From: Bacteroidales bacterium UBA932 | GTDB lineage: Bacteria; Bacteroidota; Bacteroidia; Bacteroidales; UBA932 | NCBI GenBank assembly: GCA_002293585.1 | Contig: DBDM01000144.1 | Span: 13,947 to 28,284, forward strand | Reading direction: 5' to 3' | Length of the DNA: 14,338 nucleotides | Shown: positions 1-8,127 of the stretch, in pieces | Numbering within the stretch: the first letter of the stretch is position 1 | How the letters are laid out: each line of letters starts with the position of its first letter | Notes under the pieces: generated by a model | What the model was told of the DNA's origin: nothing | What the model saw: the letters and a program-made list of their open reading frames with translations, nothing else | The model's database searches: none | Position numbers and translations under genes: made by a program

Positions 1-2995
1 AATACATCAAGCATCCCAAGCCGATGATCAGTATCCAGGGAAAAATTAACTGTTTATAAAACTTCTTCGTACCTGTACTTAAATAATAGGCGTAGTCGTG
101 AGAGTCATCGTCAATAGACGATTTGAATGTTTGATCGTCAGAGAAAGTAAAATGCAGGGGTTCGAGTTCCAATTCTTCAAAAGACGGGTGCAATAAGTTC
201 TTATGCGCCTTAGTCTGCATGGAATACTTGATATAGGACTTAATGAACCAGAAGATGAGCATGAGTACAAGCAGACCGGCCGCAATGTAGCCCACATACG
301 GGACACAGAAATACAAAATCAACCCGACTACAACATAGACCACGCCGCCAACAATCAAGTTAACTAAGCAACCGCTATTCGCCGCAAAGTACATCACCAA
401 TAGGCCAAGTATACCGAAAACGGCGGCCACAATAGCAATCCAGCCTTTGTGGTCTTCTGCGTTAATCGGAATATGCACATTCAAGAGACCGAGAATAACC
501 ACCACAGCTGCCAGCAGTGTGAGCGCACCAACCAGCACTTTCGACAGAAGGTGCACCCTATGTTTCCGCTTAAGGTAGGAGAGCGTTTTATTCACCGCCT
601 TCTTCCCGACGTAATAATTTTTTACATCAACATGCTCCCCATCCAGCTTTTTCAGGTGCTCAAGATATTTTACCGTTGCTTTCTCATACGTATATTTCGT
701 CTTGAGGTCGAGTGCGGGATCTTCCTGGTAAAATAACGTGAGCCAATCTTGTAAACAGCCTGTTTGGATGGCATCTTTTACTTCTTTGGATGGAATCTGT
801 TGCAATTCATCCAGGGTATACACCCGTTTATCACTTTTGGGGAAATAATAGAAGGGCGCATAGCCCAAGCCTTTGATGGCCTTATAGACCCCAATCCTCC
901 AATTGTAGGGGCCCGCTTTATTGACATTGTCTTTTGATTTCAGATTGGTACAATGTTTTATCCAGGCAATTTTATCGTCATAAACTCCTTTCGACTTGAA
1001 ATAATCGTACAAGCGCGTATTATCAATATCGCACATCATATCCAACTGGCCACTGGCGAAACTGTCCTTCTCGTCTGCAATGTACTCCTGCATACGCAAG
1101 TTCATGTAGTTCCCCATTTCTTCGGCGGTGAAGAAATAATTACCGGCGCTTTCGTCCATCTGGAAATTGTAGGCCACTTTCGGACTGAGGTTGTACAACA
1201 CCACCGTCTGGCGTTCGTTGTGCCCTTTTGTAGAGCGGATTTTACCTTCTATGGCCGGGTCGTTGTGACGCAACCAAACCAAAAAGGCCTCGCCAATCAA
1301 ATCATTCCACGATTCATCGCTAAAACCGTTACTGTGCTTTGCATTGAGCACTTCTTCCGGCTTATAGCATTCAATGGTTTTATTCTCGTCGGTAGTGATG
1401 ATCCACGGCAGTGTCTGGTCGAGTGTGTAAATGAGCTGCAGCAGTGCATCGCGGTTGTTCCCGTCTTTATTGAACAGGGGAGCAAATTCCTGCGTAACGT
1501 TGGCCGCACCGCGGGCATTGAAAAACAAGAAGAGTGAATCATTCTTATTGGCCAATGCTTTTTCGTAATGCTTGAAGTTATTCTTTAACGACAGGGCAAT
1601 TTCCTGCGGTGAATTGAGTGCATTGCTTTTCGCATCCACATACGGCAACTCATCGTCTAAGAAATAGCAGGCGGCGTAAAACCCGGCGGTTTCATCTTTC
1701 GGGAAACGCTTTTCCGTAATCTCGTGCAGTTCGGCCGCCAATTCATTGCGGTGTATGCCTTCCAGCCACTCCTCAATCTTACCCTGATACAAATATTTTA
1801 TGGCCAGAGCACTATCTTCCATCATGAATTTCACCAACTCCTGCGGCGAGTGGGCGATTTGATTTTTGGAACTGTTAAAGACAATGTTGAAATTGGAAAT
1901 ATTGTCTTTTTCCGCCTGTAAATTGTAAATGGTTTCACCTTTCGCCCACCGCACCACCTGATCAAAGTCGGCGCGAACATTGGGATCAGCCAGGGTCAGT
2001 GCTTTCATTAGTTGCAATGTATGCTCGCTGACATCTTTCGGATAGGGCAACTTTCCGCTTTTTTTCAGACCGTTGAGTTCATACTCGCTCATTTTAAAAA
2101 TTTCCTCACCATTCCAAAGCGTGAGCAGCATCATACCCAGGGAGAAAAAATCCATTTTGTTGCTGATCTGGATTTTTCCATCAATCACATTCGAGAAATC
2201 ATAGTATTCCGGCGCTGTGTAAATAGGCGTCCGGAGTTGTTGTGCGCTATGCACCGAGGCCTGAATAGTCAGCTTGCCGTTTTTGTCGGAGGGAATGGTA
2301 ATGCCGAAGTCAGCCAACGCCAAATCATCAATGCTCCGGGCATCTGTCCTGAAAAAGAAGTTGGCCGGTTTCACGTCGCGATGAATTACCTGTTGTTTGT
2401 GTAAAAAACTCAATGCCATAGCGCAACGTATAGCAATTTCACCCAGGAGTTTTTCGTTGCCGTCAATTTTCAACTGATCCAGCGAACCGCCGGCGCAAAA
2501 CTCCATCAGTTCGTAGTCGCGCTTCTCCTGCGTCTGCGGATTGATCCAAACACCGTGATCCAGCGTAGCCACCAACAGGCCTGTCCCCGCCGCCTTTTTC
2601 ACCATTTCCATAATATCGTGGTTAGGTGGCGGCATAATACCCACATAATATAATTTCAGCGCAAACTGCTTTCCTTTATGTTCCACCAAAAAAATCTGCG
2701 CTTCGCCCGTGCCTTCGGAAATTGTTTTAACTACCTTATATTTGACCTTGCCTATTTCAAATTCCGTAAACTGCTGGTTTACGATTTTTGCTTTTTCCTG
2801 CTGCTGGTCGGGACGTAGTGTTTTAGCATCCTGCGCACTATCAGGGCGCATGGTCTTTTCCGCATCAGCCGCCGGACGCACGGTTTTCTCCACGTCGGCA
2901 ACCGGGCGTATGGTCTTTTCCGCTGGCTCCTCCGGCCTTATCGTTGCTTCCGCGTCTGAACCGGGACGCATTGTTTTTTCTGAATCATTTAACAT
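1..2995 (-). CDS. Large membrane-anchored eukaryotic-like Ser/Thr protein kinase (C-terminus outside window)
   Basis: The frame is open from an ATG at 2995 to the window edge, giving at least 998 residues with no stop. Residues 6-62 hold six T-x-R-P repeats. The kinase domain (about 80-345) has a glycine-rich loop EGTGEA (94-99), the ATP lysine in ALK (114), HRDVKPAN (205-212), DFG (229-231) and APE (261-263), so it should be catalytically active. A long, probably soluble helical region follows (about 350-815), then hydrophobic segments near 820-838, 852-872, 877-896, 901-918 and 983-998, where the window ends. The kinase domain is therefore expected in the cytoplasm, tethered by C-terminal helices. 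It lies 39 bp downstream of the zinc-ribbon gene on the same strand and is probably co-transcribed with it. Substrates are unknown; the middle region matches no domain I can name. Kinase assignment is firm; the physiological role is not. Confidence 0.93.
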   Translation of the reverse strand, partial: MLNDSEKTMRPGSDAEATIRPEEPAEKTIRPVADVEKTVRPAADAEKTMRPDSAQDAKTLRPDQQQEKAKIVNQQFTEFEIGKVKYKVVKTISEGTGEAQIFLVEHKGKQFALKLYYVGIMPPPNHDIMEMVKKAAGTGLLVATLDHGVWINPQTQEKRDYELMEFCAGGSLDQLKIDGNEKLLGEIAIRCAMALSFLHKQQVIHRDVKPANFFFRTDARSIDDLALADFGITIPSDKNGKLTIQASVHSAQQLRTPIYTAPEYYDFSNVIDGKIQISNKMDFFSLGMMLLTLWNGEEIFKMSEYELNGLKKSGKLPYPKDVSEHTLQLMKALTLADPNVRADFDQVVRWAKGETIYNLQAEKDNISNFNIVFNSSKNQIAHSPQELVKFMMEDSALAIKYLYQGKIEEWLEGIHRNELAAELHEITEKRFPKDETAGFYAACYFLDDELPYVDAKSNALNSPQEIALSLKNNFKHYEKALANKNDSLFLFFNARGAANVTQEFAPLFNKDGNNRDALLQLIYTLDQTLPWIITTDENKTIECYKPEEVLNAKHSNGFSDESWNDLIGEAFLVWLRHNDPAIEGKIRSTKGHNERQTVVLYNLSPKVAYNFQMDESAGNYFFTAEEMGNYMNLRMQEYIADEKDSFASGQLDMMCDIDNTRLYDYFKSKGVYDDKIAWIKHCTNLKSKDNVNKAGPYNWRIGVYKAIKGLGYAPFYYFPKSDKRVYTLDELQQIPSKEVKDAIQTGCLQDWLTLFYQEDPALDLKTKYTYEKATVKYLEHLKKLDGEHVDVKNYYVGKKAVNKTLSYLKRKHRVHLLSKVLVGALTLLAAVVVILGLLNVHIPINAEDHKGWIAIVAAVFGILGLLVMYFAANSGCLVNLIVGGVVYVVVGLILYFCVPYVGYIAAGLLVLMLIFWFIKSYIKYSMQTKAHKNLLHPSFEELELEPLHFTFSDDQTFKSSIDDDSHDYAYYLSTGTKKFYKQLIFPWILIIGLGCLMY
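2810..2980 (-). repeat. Six tandem T-x-R-P repeats at the kinase N-terminus
   Basis: Within the kinase gene, residues 6-62 contain T-[MILV]-R-P six times, with the threonines at 8, 18, 28, 38, 48 and 59. Spacing is 10 residues, 11 for the last step, so the DNA has an imperfect 30-bp period. The usual unit is E-K-T-x-R-P followed by a short acidic spacer. Each unit offers one threonine in identical context. A role as autophosphorylation sites or docking sites for a phosphothreonine-binding (FHA-like) partner is inference only. Confidence 0.9.
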
Positions 2996-3034
2996 AGTTT
3001 GTTTGGTTTACAAGTTTACGGTTAAAAGTTTAAA

Positions 3035-4012
3035 TTACTGGCGCACCCAAGTGGATGACACCTCCTCGTGCTCGTCGTATACCCACTTCCCACCCTTCCA
3101 GGGTTCAACGCAGTCATTGGGCTGACTGTGCTCGCAGCCGTAGGCATTACAAACCCAATAGAGTGGCACTTTTACTTTCGTTCTGGTAACGATTTCCACT
3201 TTTCGCGCCGAATAATAATCACGCTGTAGCTGCGGTGTCATGCCCGCATCGGGTATCATCGAGGCTAAGGTGGCTTGCATTTCAGCTAATTTTTCCTTGT
3301 ATTTTTTCATCGCTTCTTCTTTACTTGCGATGTTGATTGAGAAACCCGGCTTCAGCTTCGGTGCAGGCGGGGGTGTTTCTTCCTTCCGCTCTTCCGTTTT
3401 TGTCGGCGCCTGCTGTCCGCGAAAAGCTGCCAACAAATCTTTGTACTGGTCGACCAGCCGGCGGTTTTCTTCCGACAACTCGGCAATTTCCGGCGGCACC
3501 GCTTCCTCTTCTTCGGCCGGCGCAAATAAAAAGGCTTCGAGTTCGGCGAGTTCCTCCACCAGGGCAATGGCTTTTTGCACCTTGGGGTCTTTGCGTGCTT
3601 CTTCCAGGGCTGCCTGCGCCTGCGCATTCAGTGGGGCGTTGCATTTCCGGCAAAAACTGCGGAAGTTCAAGGTCTGGCAGCCCGGGCACATAATACCGGT
3701 ACGGGGATTACCGCACTCCGGACAAAAAGCGTTGTCGGCATCCATGGCACTGCCACAAAAGGAGCACAGTTCGGCTTGCAGGTTATGTCCGCAGGCGGGA
3801 CAAATTTCCCAATTCGGTTGTGTCTCCGCACCGCAATACGCACACGAAGTACCTTTCAATCCCATTCCGCACTCGGAACAGAACCTATCATTGGCCGCAT
3901 GCGTAGCCCCGCAGTTAGGGCATTTATAGACGGCAGCCTCCTGCTTGTCCGCCGTTTGCCGTACCGGCTTACTCGCAGTCTGTTCCTGTGCTTTCTCCTG
4001 AAAATTTTGCAT
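3035..4012 (-). CDS. Four-zinc-ribbon protein with coiled-coil and Trp/Cys-rich C-terminal tail
   Basis: This 325-residue protein has four consecutive CxxC...CxxC zinc ribbons: C31/C34-C45/C48, C57/C60-C71/C74, C83/C86-C97/C100 and C109/C112-C121/C124. The first three have exactly ten residues between the CxxC pairs, the last has eight. A charged helical stretch (about 130-180) contains a Glu-rich run, then a proline-rich linker near 212-222 and a second charged helix. The last 40 residues are rich in Trp and Tyr and carry three more cysteines (288, 293, 301). No catalytic motif, signal peptide or membrane segment is seen, so it is probably a cytoplasmic adaptor. AAGG lies just upstream of the ATG. 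It is first in a likely operon with the kinase, which it may bind or regulate; that link rests on position only. The exact family is not recognised beyond double-zinc-ribbon-like. Confidence 0.88.
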   Translation of the reverse strand: MQNFQEKAQEQTASKPVRQTADKQEAAVYKCPNCGATHAANDRFCSECGMGLKGTSCAYCGAETQPNWEICPACGHNLQAELCSFCGSAMDADNAFCPECGNPRTGIMCPGCQTLNFRSFCRKCNAPLNAQAQAALEEARKDPKVQKAIALVEELAELEAFLFAPAEEEEAVPPEIAELSEENRRLVDQYKDLLAAFRGQQAPTKTEERKEETPPPAPKLKPGFSINIASKEEAMKKYKEKLAEMQATLASMIPDAGMTPQLQRDYYSARKVEIVTRTKVKVPLYWVCNAYGCEHSQPNDCVEPWKGGKWVYDEHEEVSSTWVRQ

Positions 4013-4039
4013 ATCCTTGTAAGTAAGTATTATTCAATA

Positions 4040-4068
4040 CAAAATCAAAAATTGCTGCAAGATACAAA
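4040..4068 (-). promoter_or_regulatory. Weak candidate promoter for the zinc-ribbon/kinase operon
   Basis: On the minus strand TGATTTTG (plus 4040-4047) differs from the Bacteroidota -7 box TAnnTTTG at one position. A TTTG (plus 4065-4068) lies 17 bp upstream and could serve as the -33 element, slightly closer than the usual roughly 20 bp. It sits 27 bp before the zinc-ribbon start codon. The region is very AT-rich, so chance matches are easy. Confidence 0.3.
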
Positions 4069-4112
4069 GAATTATTTAAACTATCAAACAGCCTAATTTT
4101 CTTTTCTTTTCA

Positions 4113-4120
4113 TATCTTTG
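4113..4120 (+). promoter_or_regulatory. Bacteroidota-type -7 box upstream of the AAA+ ATPase gene
   Basis: TATCTTTG matches the TAnnTTTG -7 consensus exactly and lies 59 bp before the ATG at 4180, implying a 5' leader of roughly 50 nt. No TTTG is present at the expected -33 position; a T-rich run (about 4096-4110) is there instead. The box is in the intergenic region shared with the divergent kinase operon. Confidence 0.6.
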
Positions 4121-4179
4121 TATAATTTTGCGTTAGATGCTCAATCTACAGGCAGGGTGTAATGAATTAAAATAAAAAT

Positions 4180-5988
4180 ATGGAAATTTACGAAAACGAC
4201 ATTGATGTACATGATGAGTGCCTGGATGCTGATGACATGGACACAGAAGATGTGTCTATAGAAGGCGCCGGCTTCTTTTGCAAGGACGAAGCATCGGCTT
4301 ATGAAGAAAAATGGCGGTCGGTATTTCGCCAAAGCGAGGCCGCTGCTATTTACATGGACATTACGCTGACGAATAACAATTATCAAATAAAGGGTTGGGA
4401 AGGCGATATTGCCCTGAAGCTACACAGTGCTGATGACGAGGAGATTGAAGAGCAAACCATTCATGCCAGCATGGAAGCATCGGATGATGAATCTACTTAC
4501 AGCACCTGTTTTGAAGCGCTCGCCCACAAGCCGGGCAAGTATTATGTCACCGTCTGCATCGACGACAAGGAAGCCCAAGGCCCTGATTTTTACATAGTCG
4601 ATATGCCGGATGACTATGGCAAATGTTTTACATTGGAAGATTTTTCTTTCTACCGCAGGAACGAGGGCGAAGCGCAAACCGATTACAGGAAGAATACGCT
4701 GACAGGCTTTAATATCGACAAATTAGCGGCGATTGACGCTTTCTTCCTCGCGCGGAACAAGCTTGATGCTGCGTGGCCGGCCGAATTTATTGTTTCGGTT
4801 TTCGACCAGCGGGGCATGCTGATACAGGAACGCACGTGGCACAATGGCGAGCCTATTGAGGGAGGCGACAAGAATCAATTCCATTTCTTCGCAAAGTTCG
4901 GCGACGAGAAGCAGTCGTTCTGGCGCAAGGGCAACTACCGCGTGGAAGTGGTGTTCATGAATGAACTCATCATTGAAGCGCCTTTCGTGATTGGCGACAA
5001 AGACATTGAAACGCCCTTCAACCCTGTGTCGGTGCAGCCGCGCAGGTTGCACGGCGGAAAGCAAGTACTCTCCGCATCCACGATGAACATCAATGCCATG
5101 GAGGAGATCAATGGCATGATTGGGCTGACCCAATTGAAAAAGGAGTTGAAACGCTACGTGGACAAGGTGAAATACAATGAAGCCCGCAAACAGGCAGGCT
5201 ATGCCGTGAAGCCCATTGCCCTGCACTCCGTTTACTTAGGCAACCCCGGCACAGGAAAAACCACCGTGGCGCGCTTGATGGGAAAGGTATTTCATGATTT
5301 GGGACTGCTGACCAAAGGGCATGTGGTGATCGAAGAACGCAATTCGCTCACCGGAAAATTTTACGGCAGCGAGGAAGAAAAAACTAACCAGGCGATAGAA
5401 CGCGCCCAGGGAGGCGTGCTGTTCATTGACGAAGCCTACAGCCTGCTGGTGAAGGATGACCCCAAAGACCCGGGGCGGCGCATTATGGAAACGTTACTCA
5501 CCACCTTGTCCGATGAAACCAACAGGGATATTTGCATTATTCTGGCCGGTTATCCCAATCCGATGATCGATATGCTGAATGAAAACCCCGGCATGAAGTC
5601 GCGCCTGCCCAACGTGTACCATTTCGACGACTATAGCGTGGATGAACTGATGCAGATCGCCGACACCTACCTGGAGACCAACCAATATGTCATGACCGCA
5701 GAGGCACACGCCACCTTGCGCCTCACGGTGGAAAAAGCATGCAGCCACCGTGACAGCAAATTCGGCAACGGACGCTACATTATTACCCTACTCGAAAACC
5801 GCATTATCCCTAACCTCGCATCACGACTGGTGGCGGCGGGCAACATGGATGAAACAGCACAGACCGGCCGCCTCATCCTCATTGAAAAGGAGGACGTGGA
5901 CAACACCGAAACTGAAACAAAAGACGCCGACTATTTTAAACAAAAAAAACACATAGGCTACAAATTCCGCAGCAGTTCCCATGCGTAA
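4180..5988 (+). CDS. CbbX/SpoVK-type AAA+ ATPase with acidic N-terminus and beta-rich N-terminal half
   Basis: The C-terminal half (about 305-590) is an AAA+ module: Walker A GNPGTGKT (354-361), Walker B VLFIDEA (413-419), sensor-1 region ILAGYPNP (454-461) and an NPGMKSR arginine-finger motif ending at R475. This signature is typical of the CbbX/SpoVK clade, which also includes the ATPase domain of type VII secretion EccA. These proteins form hexamers that remodel protein partners. Residues 1-30 are strongly acidic. Residues about 50-290 look like two beta-rich segments (about 50-145 and 150-280) that I cannot assign to a family; they probably recognise the substrate. The C-terminus ends in a basic Lys/His/Ser tail. 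No signal peptide or membrane helix is seen, so it is cytoplasmic. The start is fixed by an in-frame TAA at 4168. It is divergent from the zinc-ribbon/kinase pair. Confidence 0.9.
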   Translation: MEIYENDIDVHDECLDADDMDTEDVSIEGAGFFCKDEASAYEEKWRSVFRQSEAAAIYMDITLTNNNYQIKGWEGDIALKLHSADDEEIEEQTIHASMEASDDESTYSTCFEALAHKPGKYYVTVCIDDKEAQGPDFYIVDMPDDYGKCFTLEDFSFYRRNEGEAQTDYRKNTLTGFNIDKLAAIDAFFLARNKLDAAWPAEFIVSVFDQRGMLIQERTWHNGEPIEGGDKNQFHFFAKFGDEKQSFWRKGNYRVEVVFMNELIIEAPFVIGDKDIETPFNPVSVQPRRLHGGKQVLSASTMNINAMEEINGMIGLTQLKKELKRYVDKVKYNEARKQAGYAVKPIALHSVYLGNPGTGKTTVARLMGKVFHDLGLLTKGHVVIEERNSLTGKFYGSEEEKTNQAIERAQGGVLFIDEAYSLLVKDDPKDPGRRIMETLLTTLSDETNRDICIILAGYPNPMIDMLNENPGMKSRLPNVYHFDDYSVDELMQIADTYLETNQYVMTAEAHATLRLTVEKACSHRDSKFGNGRYIITLLENRIIPNLASRLVAAGNMDETAQTGRLILIEKEDVDNTETETKDADYFKQKKHIGYKFRSSSHA

Positions 5989-6001
5989 ACAACAGGCATA
6001 A

Positions 6002-6325
6002 ATGAAAAATCCGCAAGTATTAAAAATCAAAACGCTGCCCAAAGGCGAATGGAGGGACAACGATTCGGTCATGCTCCATGCTTGCTTTGCACTACTGACA
6101 GACTGTATTGAGAACGAAAAACTATTAACCGGTCATCTCGACTGGACAACAACGGAGGAATACCGGAATATCAAAAAAGAGATTGAAGCGTTATACGATT
6201 GGTGGAACAAACGAAAAACGTTATATGAAACAGATATCACCTGTGATGGAGATTTGGCACAATATGACGAAGATGATGAAATGCTCATCCGGCTGATAAA
6301 AATCCGGAGACATTTATGGACATGA
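6002..6325 (+). CDS. Small conserved-looking protein of unknown function
   Basis: This 107-residue protein starts 13 bp after the AAA+ stop, so it probably shares that transcript. It is mostly helical and charged, with a Trp-rich centre (LDWTT at 46-50, then YDWWNKRK), an acidic run near residues 85-95 and a basic C-terminus. No signal peptide, metal site or catalytic motif is visible. The DWW core loosely recalls small hypothetical proteins I associate with phages and Bacteroidota genomes, but that is memory, not a match. It could be an adaptor or substrate for the upstream ATPase; only proximity suggests this. Coding status is supported by spacing and amino-acid composition. Confidence 0.65.
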   Translation: MKNPQVLKIKTLPKGEWRDNDSVMLHACFALLTDCIENEKLLTGHLDWTTTEEYRNIKKEIEALYDWWNKRKTLYETDITCDGDLAQYDEDDEMLIRLIKIRRHLWT

Positions 6326-6457
6326 ATACCTCCCGGCCATAATATTTCCGCAACCATAAACGAATGCACTGTAAATAACTCGTTATAATCAAGTTATATC
6401 CAAATCACGCCTTTCACTTTTCCACTCTTCCATTTTTTTCATTTTCAAAAAAAATCC

Positions 6458-6465
6458 TATCTTTG
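6458..6465 (+). promoter_or_regulatory. Bacteroidota-type -7 box upstream of the glycan-decoration operon
   Basis: TATCTTTG is an exact TAnnTTTG match 30 bp before the ATG at 6496. The expected -33 position holds a T-run rather than TTTG. It is the only good promoter candidate seen for the seven-gene plus-strand run that follows. The rest of the 6326-6495 gap is AT-rich with no other recognisable element. Confidence 0.6.
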
Positions 6466-6495
6466 TGCGTTTTATCGTTTTAACCTTAATGATAT

Positions 6496-8124
6496 ATGAA
6501 AATATTGGGGATTAGTTGTGCACACGACTCCAATGTGTGCGTCATTGACAATGGCGAGGTAGTGCTTCACGTAGAAAAAGAAAGGATCACCAGAATCCGG
6601 TATGATGAAGGCTCGCTGGAAGAGCATGTGCCGGCCATACTGGCAAGCATCGGGCTAACTATTGATGATATTGATTGTGTGGCGACCTCCATACCTGTGT
6701 GGAAAGATATGCCCACCACCGGTAAAGTCACCGGCGGCGAATATACCCACGCCACGGGCTGGGGCAAAGGAGAAATCGACATCTGCGGGCGGCGGATGCC
6801 AGCTTACCAGATCGCGCACCATTTGGGGCATGTGGCCATGTCGTACTATTTATCACCCTTTGACGATGCCGATATTTTATCGCTGGACGGCGGCGGCAAC
6901 TTCACCTACGGCTTGCTGTGCAAAGCGTGCGGCACCGATATTCAATTGATATCCGATTTAAACAACCAGAATTTAGGATGGTTCTGGAATGCCTTGGCCG
7001 GACGGATTTTCGGCGCCATGTCGGCGGCCGGAAAGGTAATGGGGCTGGCGCCATACGGCACTGTCAAGTATGTAAACGGCTTATATGAAAAATTCGGGCG
7101 TGAACAAAACGGCATCCGCTATTTGTGGATGGAGGAATTTCCCGACCACACGCAAGCCATTCCTTTTCATCTGATAGGCCACAAAGAACAGCCCGGCGTA
7201 CTGACCAAAGAAGAGGAAGATATGGCATTCAGCCTGCAGGAAGCCACCAACCAAATGGCCATTTCGATATTGGAAAAACTGATTGCCGGCACAAAGCGTT
7301 CCGAAAACCTGTGCATGTCGGGCGGTGTGGCGCTGAATTGTGTGATGAACGAAGCCATACGGAAAACAAAACTGTATAAAAATATCTATGTACCTTCCGC
7401 CCCCAACGATGCAGGCCTGTCTATGGGTTTTGCATTATATCTTTGGCACAACATACTGCAACATCCCCGCAAAGCCAACACACATTGGCATCCTTACCGC
7501 GGCATGCCACAGCAGGACAATGACAAGCTGAAAGCTGTTGAAGAAGCTAAAAAACATAACCTCAACGTGCAGCATATTCCCCAAGAGGATGCGCAAAACA
7601 AAGCCGTGGTGGAATTGCTCATCGCCCAGAAAATTGTTGGCATCCACCGGGGGCGTTCCGAATCGGGTCCCCGTGCGCTGGGACACAGAAGCATTGTGGC
7701 CGACCCCCGCAATCCGGCAATGAAGGACATTATCAACGCCAAAGTAAAATTCCGGGAAGCCTTCCGCCCCTTTGCCCCCTCGGTGCTCATAGAACACACC
7801 GAAAAGTACATCGACTTTTCCGGCTACAGTCCCTACATGAGCTTTGCACCCGTCTGCCGTCCGGAAGCCAAAGAAAAGATGGCAGCCACTATCCATGTGG
7901 ACGGCTCGGCGCGCCTTCAGACGGCCGACCCGCACAATAACCCGGACTTCTACCAGCTGATTAAAACATTCTACGAAGCGACAGGCGTACCGGTAGTACT
8001 GAATACCTCATTAAATACCAAAGGAGAGCCCATCAACGAAACACCGTTGCACTCCTTAGACACGTTGCTAAAATCGGAACTGGACGCCCTGCTCATCGAC
8101 GATTATTTATTTACGAAAGCATAA
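6496..8124 (+). CDS. O-carbamoyltransferase, NodU/CmcH/TobZ family
   Basis: This 542-residue protein has the full two-domain layout of the family. The N-terminal ASKHA-type domain shows GISCAHDS (residues 5-12), the metal-binding HHLGH (108-112), DGGG (131-134), GKVMGLAPYG, SGGVALN (275-281) and PNDAG (303-307). The C-terminal YrdC-like domain shows SGPRALGHRS (390-399), FREAFRPFAP (419-428) and NTSLNTKGEP (503-512). Known members use carbamoyl phosphate and ATP to make carbamoyl-adenylate, then transfer the carbamoyl group to a hydroxyl of a sugar or natural product (Nod factors, cephamycin, tobramycin). Length is normal and key motifs are intact, so it is probably active in the cytoplasm. 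It is first in the operon and ends 3 bp before the glycosyltransferase start, which points to a sugar acceptor. The exact acceptor cannot be read from sequence. Confidence 0.95.
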   Translation: MKILGISCAHDSNVCVIDNGEVVLHVEKERITRIRYDEGSLEEHVPAILASIGLTIDDIDCVATSIPVWKDMPTTGKVTGGEYTHATGWGKGEIDICGRRMPAYQIAHHLGHVAMSYYLSPFDDADILSLDGGGNFTYGLLCKACGTDIQLISDLNNQNLGWFWNALAGRIFGAMSAAGKVMGLAPYGTVKYVNGLYEKFGREQNGIRYLWMEEFPDHTQAIPFHLIGHKEQPGVLTKEEEDMAFSLQEATNQMAISILEKLIAGTKRSENLCMSGGVALNCVMNEAIRKTKLYKNIYVPSAPNDAGLSMGFALYLWHNILQHPRKANTHWHPYRGMPQQDNDKLKAVEEAKKHNLNVQHIPQEDAQNKAVVELLIAQKIVGIHRGRSESGPRALGHRSIVADPRNPAMKDIINAKVKFREAFRPFAPSVLIEHTEKYIDFSGYSPYMSFAPVCRPEAKEKMAATIHVDGSARLQTADPHNNPDFYQLIKTFYEATGVPVVLNTSLNTKGEPINETPLHSLDTLLKSELDALLIDDYLFTKA

Positions 8125-8127
8125 GCC

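Noticed and set aside
953..1537. A 194-codon plus-strand open frame opposite the kinase
   Set aside because: It lies antisense inside a continuous kinase frame and its product has no recognisable domain or ribosome-binding context.
3240..3929. A 229-codon open frame on the plus strand opposite the zinc-ribbon gene
   Set aside because: It is antisense to a gene with four clear zinc ribbons; its Ser/Ala/Cys-rich product shows no domain and reflects the codon pattern of the real gene.
3035..4012. Possibility that the zinc-ribbon protein is a transcription factor or RNA polymerase subunit
   Set aside because: There is no helix-turn-helix or polymerase-type sequence; multiple ribbons with coiled-coil and proline linker fit an adaptor better.
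4723..5226. A 167-codon minus-strand open frame inside the AAA+ gene
   Set aside because: It is antisense to the well-supported ATPase; His/Leu-rich composition typical of a shadow frame.
6375..6397. Inverted repeat ATAACT ... AGTTAT with an 11-base loop after the small gene, considered as a terminator
   Set aside because: Six A/T-rich base pairs make a weak stem and no T-run follows directly; not a convincing intrinsic terminator.
4129..6471. TGCGTT hexamer downstream of both TATCTTTG boxes, considered as a shared operator
   Set aside because: The distance from the box differs (8 versus 0 bases), and a hexamer match is expected by chance.
7435..7935. A 166-codon minus-strand open frame inside the carbamoyltransferase gene
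   Set aside because: It is antisense to the conserved C-terminal domain of the carbamoyltransferase and shows no domain.
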